Assembly: GCA_033439265.1 (NCBI GenBank)
Contig: JAVTVX010000001.1
Span: 1,629,501-1,693,500 of the forward strand
Source: Dillenia suffruticosa
Taxonomy: Eukaryota > Streptophyta > Magnoliopsida > Dilleniales > Dilleniaceae
Direction of reading: 5' to 3'
Length of the DNA: 64,000 bases
A program made the translations under genes and the position numbers. Below are positions 49,830 to 62,960 of this stretch, piece after piece (position 1 is the first letter of the stretch; each line of letters starts with the position of its first letter). A model generated the notes under the pieces. It was not told the DNA's origin and ran no database searches. It worked only from the letters and a program-made list of their open reading frames with translations.

Positions 49830-49897
49830 GAAATCCTTGAAGAGTTTCCACGGAGAAGACCATGTCTTTTTGAGAAGGCCAAAGCTTTAGACTCCAT
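49477..49897 (-). pseudogene. KSL copy 3 remnant: exons 1 and 2 only
   Basis: Exon 1 is at 49828-49897 (same 70 bases, [17 protein letters not shown]). Exon 2 is at about 49516-49555 with the same acceptor as copies 1 and 2, and part of it (TTTGCTTGTGTCGTC... on the plus strand) is repeated with a 39-base period at 49477-49515. Exon 2's donor and all of exons 3-14 are missing. The sequence joins directly to distal 5' flank of unit 2 at about 49475. A broken first-exon fragment. Confidence 0.85.
49763..49826. repeat. (GA)n microsatellite abutting exon 1 donor of KSL copy 3
   Basis: About 64 bases of pure GA on the plus strand, much longer than at copy 2 (about 30, interrupted). It begins right at the exon 1 splice donor. 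Confidence 0.9.
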
Positions 49898-50180
49898 AAC
49901 CTCTATAGCAGTCAATATTGAAAGAAAAACCACATGTCATGTCAGGTTTGGTTATTCAGTTGTTTTCTTTTTTCTTTTAACCGTAAATTGGTTCACACCC
50001 CCAAATATTCTCGTCCAAAAATAAATGCAGAGACTATTGTCATAAAAATATTTATTTAATTATACTTAAAGTCAATTAATTGAAATATCAAATTTTATTT
50101 CAATTATAATATTAATTTTCAAAATGAATCCATTTCTTCATATATACGTTTTTTGTTGTAAAAGAAATAATATAAGTTGC

Positions 50181-50217
<37 letters not shown>

Positions 50218-50279
50218 TTTTCAAAATGAATCCATTTCTTCATATATACGTTTTTTGTTGTAAAAGAAATAATATAAGT

Positions 50280-50314
<35 letters not shown>

Positions 50315-50447
50315 CAAATTACACATACTTTTTAATTATTTAATTTTATTAAAAATAATGATTTCAAAAAACAATTTATTTATGGAAAAATATGAAACAA
50401 CCGTTGTATGTATTCAATAACAATTTGATTCCAACAGCGAAAATGGA

Positions 50448-50485
<38 letters not shown>

Positions 50486-50671
50486 AATTACTTGCATGGA
50501 ATGCCCAGATCGGGTGTTGCGGTTGGGAGAGGAGGTTGACTATGCATCTTGATAGAAGAGCAATGCTTTCAGCTCCACGGCCCTTTATGGTTTGCACTAT
50601 CTTGAATGGAATGCCCAGATTGGGTGTTGTGGTTGGGAGAGGAGGTTGACCACGCCTTTTGATGGAAGAGC
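49898..50671. other. 5' flank of KSL unit 3, with local tandem duplication
   Basis: No gene. A block of about 100 bases including an (AT)n run is tandemly duplicated (50112-50213 and 50214-50312). An exon-1-like cassette lies at about 50483-50600 beside a (GA)n run (50450-50482), matching 37737-37851. The flank is interrupted by the old copia element at 50672. Confidence 0.6.
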
Positions 50672-53600
50672 GAAGGTCAAATGTGCCCACATGAGACATC
50701 TTCCAAATAAGGGAAGCCCTCGGATGTAACTCTCACAATTATGATGGCCTACCAAATCAATTATGGGTAATTGATTTGCTTACCAATAATAGAAAAAACA
50801 ATATAATATAGACAAAAATCTGAATTTTGGGTTTTTCAGATCAACACAATTCTTTTTTAGAGAGAATTGACAATTTGCTCCAAAGAAAACTTAAGAGATT
50901 TTGTCGTACGGCGTTTTTATCACCGGATCTAGAGTTGAGACGTCGTGGAACTGTGTTGATAATTCGATCTGTGATTATTATCCCGACTATGAGGTAGATC
51001 GAGACGTGAATTTCGTGGTTCCCAAAAATGAGCATTTACAATTTAGGGTTCGGATCACGGATGAATTTCGTGAATATGAAAATATCATGATGTTACCCAT
51101 ATTATGTAGGTCACGAATATGATTTTTTTGTAATTTTTTGAATACGTTTAGGCCATGAAAATTCAAGTTAAAATTCTAAGCCGTGAATAGTGACCGCGAC
51201 ACTTAAACCCCAGATTTGTCAAGATTTAGGAGGAATCTTCACAAAAAATTTGTAGATTTGAGTTCCTGGCATTTAGATATATATTTTGGTATGCATATTG
51301 CATGTTGTCGTTGCCGGAAACTGGGTTTTCCGGCGAGGTCGCGGAGGGCCAAAACTTTAGATATTTATTTCGCCGAGTTTATGGCGTAAATAACTCAAAA
51401 ATTAAGTCTATGATATTTTTGGGATATCCAAAATTATTTTCCCATTGGAATCGCCGTGAAAAATATGCCGGAAATGAGTTTTTCAGAAATCGGGTCGGAA
51501 AACCCGGTTGCAGACTTGTCGGGCGAAGAAGAAAGGACCTAACCTGCAGGCGCGTGGAATACACGCGCGTTGAGGTGCGTGGCATCCGCGGGGTGGGCGC
51601 ATGACACTCACGCGCGAGAGAGGCACGTGAGCCAGTCAGGCAGGTCAGAACCCGGTCCGACCCAGAACCCGATCCGACCCCCGACCCCGGTCCGATCGGT
51701 CTCATCCGTGTTAGCGCGTGTGACACACGCCTGGGCGTCTGGCGTGTGTGAGACGCGCTCTGGGCGTGTGTGAGACATGCTCTGGGCGCGTGCAGGCGTG
51801 TGTAGGACGCGCAGCGCGTCTAGGCACGCGCCAGAGCCTTAATCTGCGCATGGGCGCGTGGGGGACGCACCACCGGTGATGCGCCACCGGTGCGTGGACC
51901 CTCCCGGCGGCACGCAAGTTCGCCCAAAATTGGATTTTATCAATTTTTAGAGGGTTTTATGATAAAAAAAAGTGACTATTCATGGGTTTTTATATACCGA
52001 ATTCTAGTCTGAATGGTGAGATGCAATCTCGAATTATTGTATATGATGTCCGTTGATTCATATGCTCGTTTTGGGGCCTGTAGTCGATTCATTTTGGTTT
52101 TGGTGATTCATAAGGTACATAAAATTATGAATTTGAGTATCATTTGTCACTAACGTCTCTATTTTCTATGTGACAGAGACATGGCTGCTACAAAGACTGT
52201 AGTTCTGGATCTCGTAAAAGGAGACAAACTAAACGGTGATAACCATGACATTTGGCACCGGAAAATTTAGTTTGTCTTTGAGGAACAAGAACTTGGGGAG
52301 GTTTTTCGACACATGATGGTGGACTCAGGGGAGGTTCCAACAGAACAAGGGAAACGAGATCAGGAGGTGTATCGTGCTTGGAAGAAGAATGATGGCCAAG
52401 TTAGGATAATCCTTCTTAACTGTATGCACGATGAGTTAATCCCGGTTTATGAGCAGTATTCCACTGCGAAGTTGATTTGGCTTGCTCTGAAAGAGCACTT
52501 TGGCTCCGCGTCAGCTCCTAAGTTGAGGATGCTGACCTATAAGTTCATTACATATAAGAAGAGGGCGAATCATACCATGAAACAGCATTTGATGTACATG
52601 TCGAGTACGATTGCCTTTCTGAAAAGTATCGAGGAGTCAATGTTTGATGAGTTTCAGGTATTAGGTGTGATCTAGTCTTTGCCTGACTCCTAGAATGTGG
52701 TTAAGACCTATCTCACACACATTGAGAGTATTTGTACTTTCAGGGACGTGAGTAGGCATTGTGAGCTCGAGGAGGAGTGCCAGGAGGTTGTGAGGTCCAC
52801 TTCTACTCATATTAATATCGCAGAGTCAAGCAAAAGCTCCCGAGGGATTAAGCGCAAGTGGTGCAAACATGAAAAGAAGCCCAAGGGCCAAGGTAAGAGG
52901 AAGCCATCTGCCAAGATCGACGACAAAGGACAGAAACGCAAGAAGAATGAGCTCGACAAGAGTAAGGTCCAATGCTATGTAAATGGCAAGCGTAGGCATT
53001 TCGCACGTGAATGTGGCGAACGAAAGGTAAATTTTTATTCTTTACATGGTTTGAGTTATGTGTCATATAGTGTGATACTCACTAACTCTTCTTCTTCGTG
53101 GATTGTAGACTTAGGAACCGTAGACCATGTAGGTCGTGACAAAAGCGCATACGTAGAATTCCGCCGTTTGAGTACTTATGCGAGGAGACTATATGTGGGG
53201 AACGAAGTATTTGTAGAAGTCAGAGGGATTGGTATATGCAAGCTGATACTTCGAAATGACCAAACCCTGTATCTGCATGACGTATTGTATAATCCTGAGA
53301 TTCGGCGGAATCTCATTTCTGTTTGATGTTTAGACTAGTTGAGATATTCTGTTTTGTTGGAAAACTCTAAAGTTTTCATTTATGATAATGACAGTCTTTT
53401 GATTTGTTCTGGTTTAGTCTGTGAGGGACTTTATGTACTGGATTTTATTCCTTTTTATAAAAATTTTCCTTCATCTGCTATTGCCTTTGCATCTGATAGT
53501 ATTGTGGATGATGTGTTTGTATGACATAGTAGACTTGGTCACATAGAGTAAAAGAGGATGACCAGGTTCGTTTCGAGTGGCTTGTTGGGCCCGCTAACCA

Positions 53601-56600
53601 GGGTCCAGTTGCCATTGTATGAGTTTTGCCTTGCGGGCAAAGTTACTAGAAAACCATTCGGGAAAACAATGAGAGCTGAGACTCCATTGTAATTGGTCTA
53701 TTCTGATATTTGCGGACTAATAAATCTGAGAGCTAGAAACGGAGTCAGATACTATATTACATTCATTGACGATTACACGCGTTTCGGTTACATCTACCTG
53801 ATTTCGCACAAGTCTGAGGCACTAGAGTGCTTTATGAGGTTTATAAGCGAGGCTGAGAGTCAGTTAGAATTGAGAGTGAAAACCCTTAGAACTGATCGAG
53901 GGCGTGAGTATTTGTCGAAACAATTTAAAGAGCTCTGGTTTTGATAAAGACATTACGAGACAGTTGACTATTTCTGCTACTCCTCAGCAGAACGGAGTAA
54001 CCGAGAGAAGAAATAAAACTCTTTTAGAGATTGTGAGGTCGATGATAGCATAAGCCAATTTACCCATCTCCCATTGGGGGAATGTATTATTGACTGCTGC
54101 CTACGTCCTTAACTGTGTCCTAACAAAGTCTGTAGTTAGCACCCTGTACGAGTTTTGGACAGGGAGACAGCCTAAACTTAGCCATTTGAAACCATGGGGT
54201 TGTGCCACATATGTTCTTGATTTCTCGCATAAATATGGTAAGTTAGGTCCGCGAGGAAAGAAGTGTATCTTTATTAGATACTCTAAACACTTCAAGGGAC
54301 ATGTGGTCCTATGAAAACATACGGACGGTATAATCACTGAGATAGAGTCTCGTGATGTCACGTTTCTTGAAAATGATTTCCCTAAGAGAGGTGAAATTGA
54401 TCGAGACATCACCTTCTATAAGATGGATGAGCCTAACGGCTCAGCCGAGCCCAGCGGCGGGACTGAAGAACTGATGTGATCATCAAGACTGCAAGAAATT
54501 TACAATATTCAACTTAAGTTTCAGTTGAGCCAGAAACAAAAGTTCGAATTAAAAGGTTCAAAAAAGTACTGAATAACTTAATTCAGAGGGTTTTACAATA
54601 AGAAATTGAAGCCCAAATGAATGAAGAACCAAAAGGGGCCTTACTTATGCTCATGCAATCCCAGTTGGAAGAATAAAAGATCCAAAACTATCCAAGACCA
54701 AGGGAGGACGAAAATAAAGAAAAATAACAGCAAAACTTGATCAAAATAGTTTGATTTATTTAGTTTCCTAATTTTTATTTTTGTAACTTATGTTTTAGTT
54801 TCCTAATTCTTTATTATTTAGGGAGTTACTAAATTTTTAGTTGCCAATTATGTTTTTACCTTTACGCTATAAATAGACCATTATACATTGTGTGAAAAAC
54901 AACACTTTTTGAGAGAATTAATAAAATTGTGAGGATTCTTCACACAAGTTTTGTTCTTTTGAGAACTTTGAACTTATTCAAGATATGAGTCTTGTTTAGT
55001 TCTTTGACTTATCAATCTAGGTTTCAAACCATCTAGATTGTGGCGTCATTCATTCCATCTTTATACCAAAGTTCTTGATCTAGTGAGAAACGGGTCTAAG
55101 GTCATAAACCTTAGGTTCTTCCTCATTTAGGGCAAGGGTTGAGGTCTTTAATTCCACCGGTTCAAATAATTCGTTGGAACGATTTTTGGGCTAAATTAAC
55201 TTGTTCGTGGGTTATAGGGTTTTTATACCCAACGGATTCACATCAAGAACCTATTGTGAATCTTGGTCCTAGTGAGAGCATTCCATCTGAAGGTGAAAAA
55301 GCTCCTCCTCCTCGAAGGAGTAGTCGGGGACACGTACCACGTTGTCACTTCCCGATTGAGGATGAGATCCTGATTGTAACTCCCGAAAACGATGAAGAGC
55401 CAAGGACATTCAGTGAGGCTCTCGAGGGTCCTGCAAAGGACCAATGGTTAGAGGCCATGAAGGAAGAATTGGAATCAATGAGGGTCAACGGGGTCTGGGG
55501 CCTAGTTGACCTGCCTAGGAAAAGAAAGGTCATTGGGAACAAGTGGGTTCTCAAAATCAAGAGGAAGACCGACAGATCGATCGAGAAGTATAAAACCCGT
55601 CTTGTAGTCAAAGGTTACACACAGACAATGGGTATTGACTATGAGGAGACTTTCTCTCCAGTAGTCAAGTTTATATCGATCCGTTTACTTTTGGCGATTG
55701 TCGCTAATATGGATATGGAGTTACAGCAAATGGACGTTAAGACCGCTTTCCTTAACGGGAATTTGGATTAAGAGATCTACATGGAACAAACCCTGGGGTT
55801 CATTCTAGTAGGTCAAGAGGATAAGGTCTGTCGACTTCGGAAGTCGATATATAGCCCGAAGCAGTCATCCAGGAGGTGGTACCTAAGATTTCACGAGAAT
55901 GTGATATCTTATGGTTTTAGGATGGTCGAGAAGGATCATTGTATCTATCTGATACGGAGTGATACTTCATTTGTGATTCTGTCATTGTATGTGGATGACA
56001 TAATGCTGGCTGGGAACAACATTCGGTATCTAATGACCATCAAAGCATAGCTGTCATCCAACTTTGACATGAAAGACATGGGTGAAGTTGAGTTCATTCT
56101 CGGAATTAAAATCCAGAGAGATCGCTCGAGAAGAATGTTGGCTCTTTCACAAGAGACATACATTAGGAAAATTCTCGAGCGTTTTGGGATGAGTGATTGT
56201 AATCCTATAGATATTTCGATTGTCAAAGGTGAAGACCTGAGTCTAGAAATGTGTTCTAAAACTTAGGATGAAGTGAGGGAAATGAGTAAAGTACCTTACT
56301 CCAGTGCGGTGGAAAGCCTAATGTACATAATGCTGTGTACAAGACTGGACATATATTATGCAATCGGTCTGGTGAGCAGGTATTAGGCGAATTCTGGAAG
56401 AAGTTACTGGAGAGCAGTGAAAATGATTTTCTGATATTTTAAGAGAACTGCAAACCTCTCATTGTGTTACAGAGGAGGCGATTTGCGCCTTGTGAGTTAT
56501 TCGGACGCTAATTGGGGAGGCGATTTGGATAAACGTAAATCGACATCAGGTTTTGCTTTTTTGTTCAATGGTGGTGCCATTTCATGGAGTAGTAAAAAGC

Positions 56601-58317
56601 AAACATGTATTGCTCTATTAACAATGGAGGCTGAGTTCGTAACTTGCTTTGTTGCAGTTTAGGAGAGTGTTTGGCTCCGAAAACTATTAAATGACTTAGG
56701 GATTATAGCGGATAGTGGGAGGCCAGTAATGATTTATTGTGATAATCAGGCCGCTATCGCCTATACTCGAAACCCTAAGTTTCATATTATGACCAAACAC
56801 ATAGATATCAGATATCATTTTGTAAGAGATATCATTAAGAAGGGAGAAGTGACCGTAAAGTACACTTCTACACTCAGCATGGTGGCTGATCCCTTCACCA
56901 AATCCATTACCAAAGACTCCTTAGGACATAGAGAGTCATTGAGTTTGAGGATTTATTAACATTGCTCATCTTGCACCGACGACATTGATGCTTATTGATT
57001 TTTCTATATATATGATGTATTATTCAGTCACACAAGTATTGCATTCTAATTAATGCACTTACTTTTATTGTCATATATATATTCTGTGATATTATTATAG
57101 ATGTCAAGCAGACGAGATCGACTCTTTTATACGAGTGACCACCTCTAACTCTAAGCGAGTGGAGATAAGACAGTTTCTAGTTGTAAGAGGCTTTGAGAGT
57201 AGCCCGCTGGAACATAAGTCGCCCTGATATGTGTTCAGGATGAGGTCATATGTGATATGACTGACATGGACGTACCAACATCCATGTTACCTGCTAAAAG
57301 CCAGGTTTGAGATCTCAGAAAGCACCTACGATCTGTGAGATTGCCTCTGAAGTACTCTTTCTGAGACCTCCGGGTAAAGTATTATGTGTAGACAGAGTTC
57401 CGTATCTGCACAGTGTTAGAAAAATCTGACATACACCCTTTGAGAGATAGGGGAATAACGCTGTGGCACACGTTTCATACCGTGTGTGATAAAGACGACT
57501 AGGGATAGTGGGAGCTATTTTGTTTGAAGCGCTGATTTAAAATTTTATCCTTGAACCCCACTGTGTGAGACCCGAAATCCACGGGGTGGGATTTCTAGTA
57601 CCCTTATTACTTTCGACTGACTCTTGAAGTCTCGATTCGGTGTTTGCTACCTTAGTCTGTTTACCGATGGTTCGGAATATAAATTCAGGTTTGAGGAACA
57701 CGTCGAGGAAAGCAGCCACGTTAAAACTGATAGATTCAAGTCTGGAAAAAGGAAGACCAATTGACGTTATATCATGATATAGTATTCACTGACCGATCTC
57801 TTGTGTTTATCCATGTAGGGATTAGAATACAATAGTGAATACGTAGTCGAGTGATATATGTGGAATTACTTTCATTGAGGAAAGTAGTTCGATGAATGTA
57901 ACCAGTCTTGGATAGCTGCGAACTTATTATTGTACTAACGTTGCCTACTCGATCATCTTAACAGGTATATCGATAAGCCTTTTATTTGCATGTGTACTCC
58001 CTAGTCGTACGACGTCCAACTCAGTATGAAAATTCAGTAAAGTGATGTGAAGAAATCACATCAGTTGTGATTTCGAGATGACCGTAAAAATGCCCGTAAG
58101 TGGGAGATGAAGGTCAAATGTGCCCTCGTGGGGGCATCTTCCAAATAAGGAAGGCCTTGGATGTAACTCCCACAATTATGGTGGCCTACCAAATCAATTC
58201 TAGATAATTGATTTACTTACCAATAATAGCAAAAACAATATTGGATGTGATGAATATAGACAAAAATCTGAATCTGGGTTTTTCAGATCAACACAATTCC
58301 ATTTGAGAGAGAATTGT
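50672..58317 (+). mobile_element. old Ty1-copia retrotransposon, heavily broken
   Basis: Left terminal repeat about 50672-50870 and right about 58107-58317, differing at roughly a tenth of positions, so several million years old at usual rates. The exact LTR ends and primer site are not clear. Parts in copia order: a GC-rich leader (51540-51920), gag from about 52182 with a zinc-knuckle-like region near 52970, protease near 53100, integrase at about 53540-54300, reverse transcriptase at about 55400-56050, RNase H at about 56460-56950, and about 1.1 kb of 3' UTR. More than ten breaks. Layout and the long 3' UTR match the young element at 6604-14423, so probably the same lineage, but no counterpart of that element's extra ORF is seen. 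It sits in the 5' flank of KSL copy 3. Confidence 0.88.
54472..55245. mobile_element. solo LTR nested in the old copia element
   Basis: 774 bases starting TGATGTGATC and ending ATTCACATCA, with a perfect 5-base duplication AGAAC (54467-54471 and 55246-55250). It contains CTATAAATAG (about 54867), a TATA-like promoter box, followed by a plausible transcription start region. No internal genes. The family is unknown. It is younger than its copia host. Confidence 0.8.
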
Positions 58318-58426
58318 ACTCTCAGTGTTCACACAGCCGAGTCTACACACGAGACGTGTCTAAAATATCACTACAACAAAGATTCCGTTCTTTTCTATAT
58401 CAAACCAAGTCAAAATTTAGAATTTT

Positions 58427-58461
<35 letters not shown>

Positions 58462-61400
58462 ACATGATTCCTTCTAAACATGTTTATTAGTTACGTTAAT
58501 TGAATCACACATTTATTAAACATGTTTCCTACTACGTCAAAAGGTTTTATGAAGTTTCGAGTTAACAAAAGTATTATATTAAAAGAATTTTTTTAAATTA
58601 AATTTCATAATATTTAAATCAGATAAATTAAAATATGACTCTAAATATCAATTAATTATAAAAACAATATAAAAGTTTATTAACATTTTATGAATTTAAT
58701 GGTATAACATTATACTCTTTTAATTAAAATCTAAATTTTAAATTATGAGAATAGAAAAATAAACTGGAAGAGTACTCCTAAATTGGATCTACAGTACTCG
58801 AACGAAATTAATCTACTAACTCGAATATCAATTGATTAAGACAAAAAAAAATAATAAAAAAAACTTAAACAAATTTCGTTAACAAATTTTTCTTAAAGGA
58901 TATGAATTTTTGAACTTTATGATTTTTCAAATGTTCCTAGATGGACTTGAATTCAATTCCTTGAGATAAATAAATTAATAGTTTAATAAATAGATGAATT
59001 TTAGAATAGATAAACACCATACATTTTCTTATAAGTGATAAATTTTAAAGAGATTGCATTTCTTAATACATTCCAACATTAAAGAGATACATGAAAACTA
59101 TAAATAATAATCCCAAAATGATTTGAATATAAAGATTTTGAGTTAAAATAAAAACTTATTTAATATAGAAATCGTTTTGACATATTTTAATATCGGATAA
59201 TTTGATAAAAAAATAAATGTCAGAAAAATTTTACTTTCCTTCTAAGAGTTTTATCTAATTCAAATATAATTTAGTTGGATCTAATATAATTATCGAATAT
59301 CGATTGTTTATATATAAAAAATATTAGATAATTTATAATTAATATACAAGATATATTTTTGTAGTCACGAGAATTTTAAAAGGATGAAATGTCCGAGTCA
59401 AATTTATCTATAGTTCTTGTTTAGATAATCAGCTAAAATTAAATTTATTTTTGATGCAATTATATCTCAAAATTTTTTATTAAAATTATCAAGATGAATA
59501 GTTTTTCCATTATATAGTTCAAAGCGTCTGAATATAAGTGAGATCGATATGAAAGATTTGATTATTCAATTAAAAGAAGGTGTTATCACTTGAAATTTAT
59601 TTTTATTAAATACTTATAAATAATATAAAAATCTGATTAATATAATTTAATGGTAATTGAACATTTCTTTTTTAGCTTAATTTCCACCGCACGATGAGTG
59701 TGGTCCACATAAAAGTTGAATCAGTACAGATGTTGTCACCCTTTTGCTTCTGTCATCTTTCACCGCATTTACTCTTGTCCTTTACCAGCCTCTTTGGTTG
59801 GACCATTCAATTTAGTGGATGTAATACCTAAATTTGAACTTCTTTTGATATCAATTAGCTCGATGATTTTGCAATTCAGTTTGATAATTTACGAATTTAG
59901 TTTAAAAGTTAGTCGAATGATTTTAAGATCAGTGGAATGATTTTAAAATTCAGTTAAATAATTTTTAGTATAAACCATTTTAATCCATCGAAACCAACAT
60001 TCAACTTGACTATTATTCTTGATCAGTCGAATGAAAATAAAAATCAGTTGAATAGAATTTTTAATGATAATTAATTGAGTTTAAAATCAACCAATTGAAC
60101 CAAAAGAAATGAAAAGATTTTCAAACGGAAGCCAAAGTCAGCCAAGTGGTTTTAGTTTAGGAAAATAACAAAAAACATCTAGGGATTGATTGATCATGAT
60201 GAAAGAAAAAAAATTAATCAAGAGAGAATAGATTAATTTGCACAGACGATCAAGAGGCGATAGCAGGAATGAGAGAAGAATTGAGAAGAGAAGAGAGAGA
60301 GAATGTGTGTGTCAGAATTTTCGTCCCGTGAGTTTTGATTCCAAATGGTTTTGATTTTAATTTTAGAATCAGAACAAAAAACTTAAAAGAAAAATATAAC
60401 ATAAAATATTAAACACAAATATAAGAAGGACGGATGAAACTTGTAAATTCAACTCTTTTTTTAAAAGAATGAGTTGCATATGTATTCTTATAGGTTATTT
60501 TTGTAAGTATTGCACAATTTTATTTATATTAATCAACATAATAGATTAAAAGTTAAAATATCACATAATTCATTATATTTAATAGATAATTTTGGTAGGA
60601 AAATGTCACACTTTCTCAATAAAGTGCCAATATTTCTAAGTAAAAACGTCGACACCTTCTACTGACTTACCAATGTTTGTTGGACAAATATCAACAAATC
60701 CAGTTATAACCCTAATCTCTTATTTGTTATCTCATTCTTTCTTCTATTTTCTCCTATGTTGCAGCTGATGTTCTTTTCTGAAATCCGTTGCCGCAGAGCT
60801 CTCCTGTCATTGCTCGCCACTGCCCGATGTCTTGACCTCCCCCTGCCACTACTCGCCCGATGCTTGCAGTTGCTCTCTCTCCATTGCCACTGGTCCCCGT
60901 AAGTTCTTCATTGTGCTGCAGCTGCCACCGTTGCTACTAACCTTGTTTCCACCATCGAAGGTGCTCTTCGTAGGCTTCCGTTGCTACCACTGCATCTTTT
61001 CTTCTTTTTTCGTCAGAGGTTCTCTTCTCTTTTGCTTCTCTATCTTCTCCTCCATTTTTTGTAAATTTGATTGGTTGATGTTGCTGTTAGTGTATTAGGA
61101 AATAAATTTTGATTCCTATATGATTTTCTATCCAAGTAGTAGAACAAAAATTTTTTAAAATTAAGACAAAATTAGGGTAAATTAGGGTAACAATAATGCA
61201 AAATTAGGATAAGGATAAAATTATGACAAAATTAGGACAAAAATAGAATAAATTAACTTTCCTTAGAGTAACATAAGAATTAGAATTAAAACTAGGGCAA
61301 AATTAATTTATATTGAATTAGAATTAGGGAAATTTGAGTTAATATTTTGTTGTTAGTCACGTTTTAAATTAGGGTAAAATTTGATTGACTCAATTTTTGT

Positions 61401-62960
61401 TACTCATACGTTGACATTTTGCTTTGAAGATAATTGTAATTTGAAATAGTTACTCATATATTTTTTGATTTTCTATATTTGGCATCCATATTTATTAAAT
61501 AATTTAATCATGCGTGTATGGCCCAAGACCCATTTCCAAAAAGATTAGAATTTAATTGTGAGCCCATTGAGCCGGGCTCAAACCAAACGCTCCACTAGCT
61601 CCTTGATCATCCTGGTCCTCAGTACTTAAACTCGTCGGTCACTTGCCTTCTCAGTGCATACATCTCGCAATTATAATTCGCTTGATAATGGAATAAGTGT
61701 GATTTCAGATGATCCATAAAAGGAAGTAAATGTTTAATTAAATTCAAAACTTCCCTTATGAGATTGAAAATCTTTGCCACTTCCAAAATAAGGAAACATA
61801 TCTCAGCAGGTAGTCCTGATAAGGTATGAAGCTCCTATAATAGCGGGGATTTCCTTCTGTCAACGAGATAGTATATTTCTAAGAGACTTTTGACTAGAGT
61901 TCCTACAATCTCTAAAATTTTCAATAATCTCTTCACATAGAAACTATGGTTTTGACACCCATAATGCCTTACGGAACTCTCCAAGCAAGGACCACAGATA
62001 TATAACCACAACATCGGCCGCCTCCAAGGTAAGTTCTCTCAGAACCTCACATATCTGGCACATCAGCAACATAGAACCGAGATATCTTTCTTCTCTGTCT
62101 ATTTTTCATATTTCATAACCGCTCCTTATGACTTGAGTGTCGAAGTCTCTCTTACCGGAACACTCTCCAATAGTATTTGTAGGTTTCACTCCTCACAAGG
62201 CTTCTTAGTTTCAGACTCCCACTCAAGCAGGTATCTGTAAAGAAAACCTAACAAGTCATTTCTGATTTGATAATTTCATACTAACAGATTTAAAATTTTT
62301 AAATCTAATATATTCCATCTCTTTATGTTTACATGTTTATTATATTCAAACAACGTAACAAGTCTAAGATTACAAAAGCGTTCACCGAGGCATAGCATTG
62401 CAAGCAAATAGAGCAGAGAGCACAGGGAGTGTAGGTGGATAGAAATGCCTATAGATGAGGTAGGCAAGGGTAGCTTACCGACAAAGGGCGTGTATGATAG
62501 TCTTTTGTTTGATGAGAACGGGAAGGGCAATTGATTGCAATGTTTTTTGGCATATTGGGTGGGGGCAACTAGAGGGAGACACGGGGAAAAGCAAAGGGTA
62601 GAGTTTCAAGTGACTTGTTAGGGTTGTCGAAGAACAAAGAAGAAAGTCACTTATTTCATACTAGCATGTTTAAAATTTTAAATTGTTGTGTTTCAAACAG
62701 ACTAATCATGTGCCAAGGAAGAGGAAAACTTAAAGATATAAGGATTTGTAGAAACATATGAAGAAGCATCACGTGTAGCAATTGATGAGTGCATAAATGT
62801 AGATGGGAACAATACTTTACAATAGATCATCTTTGATAATGTAGCAATACTCCTTATTTTTATATAAAAGCATATTGTGTTAAATCTATTATTAATAGAT
62901 GAAGCCAACAATGAAGTAGGATAATGTAACAATCAAATTCAAGAGAGCGGTAGAGTGAGA
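58318..62960. other. 5' flank of KSL unit 3
   Basis: No gene seen. It resumes the flank interrupted by copia at CAGTGTTCACACAGCCGAG (compare 38117). It is colinear with unit 2: 58330-58990 with 38120-38800, 58990-59700 with 41550-42200, 60590-62615 with 47460-49475. 62620-62960 has no partner in the window. The site near 58975-58990 is the empty site of the solo LTR at 38803. Confidence 0.6.
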
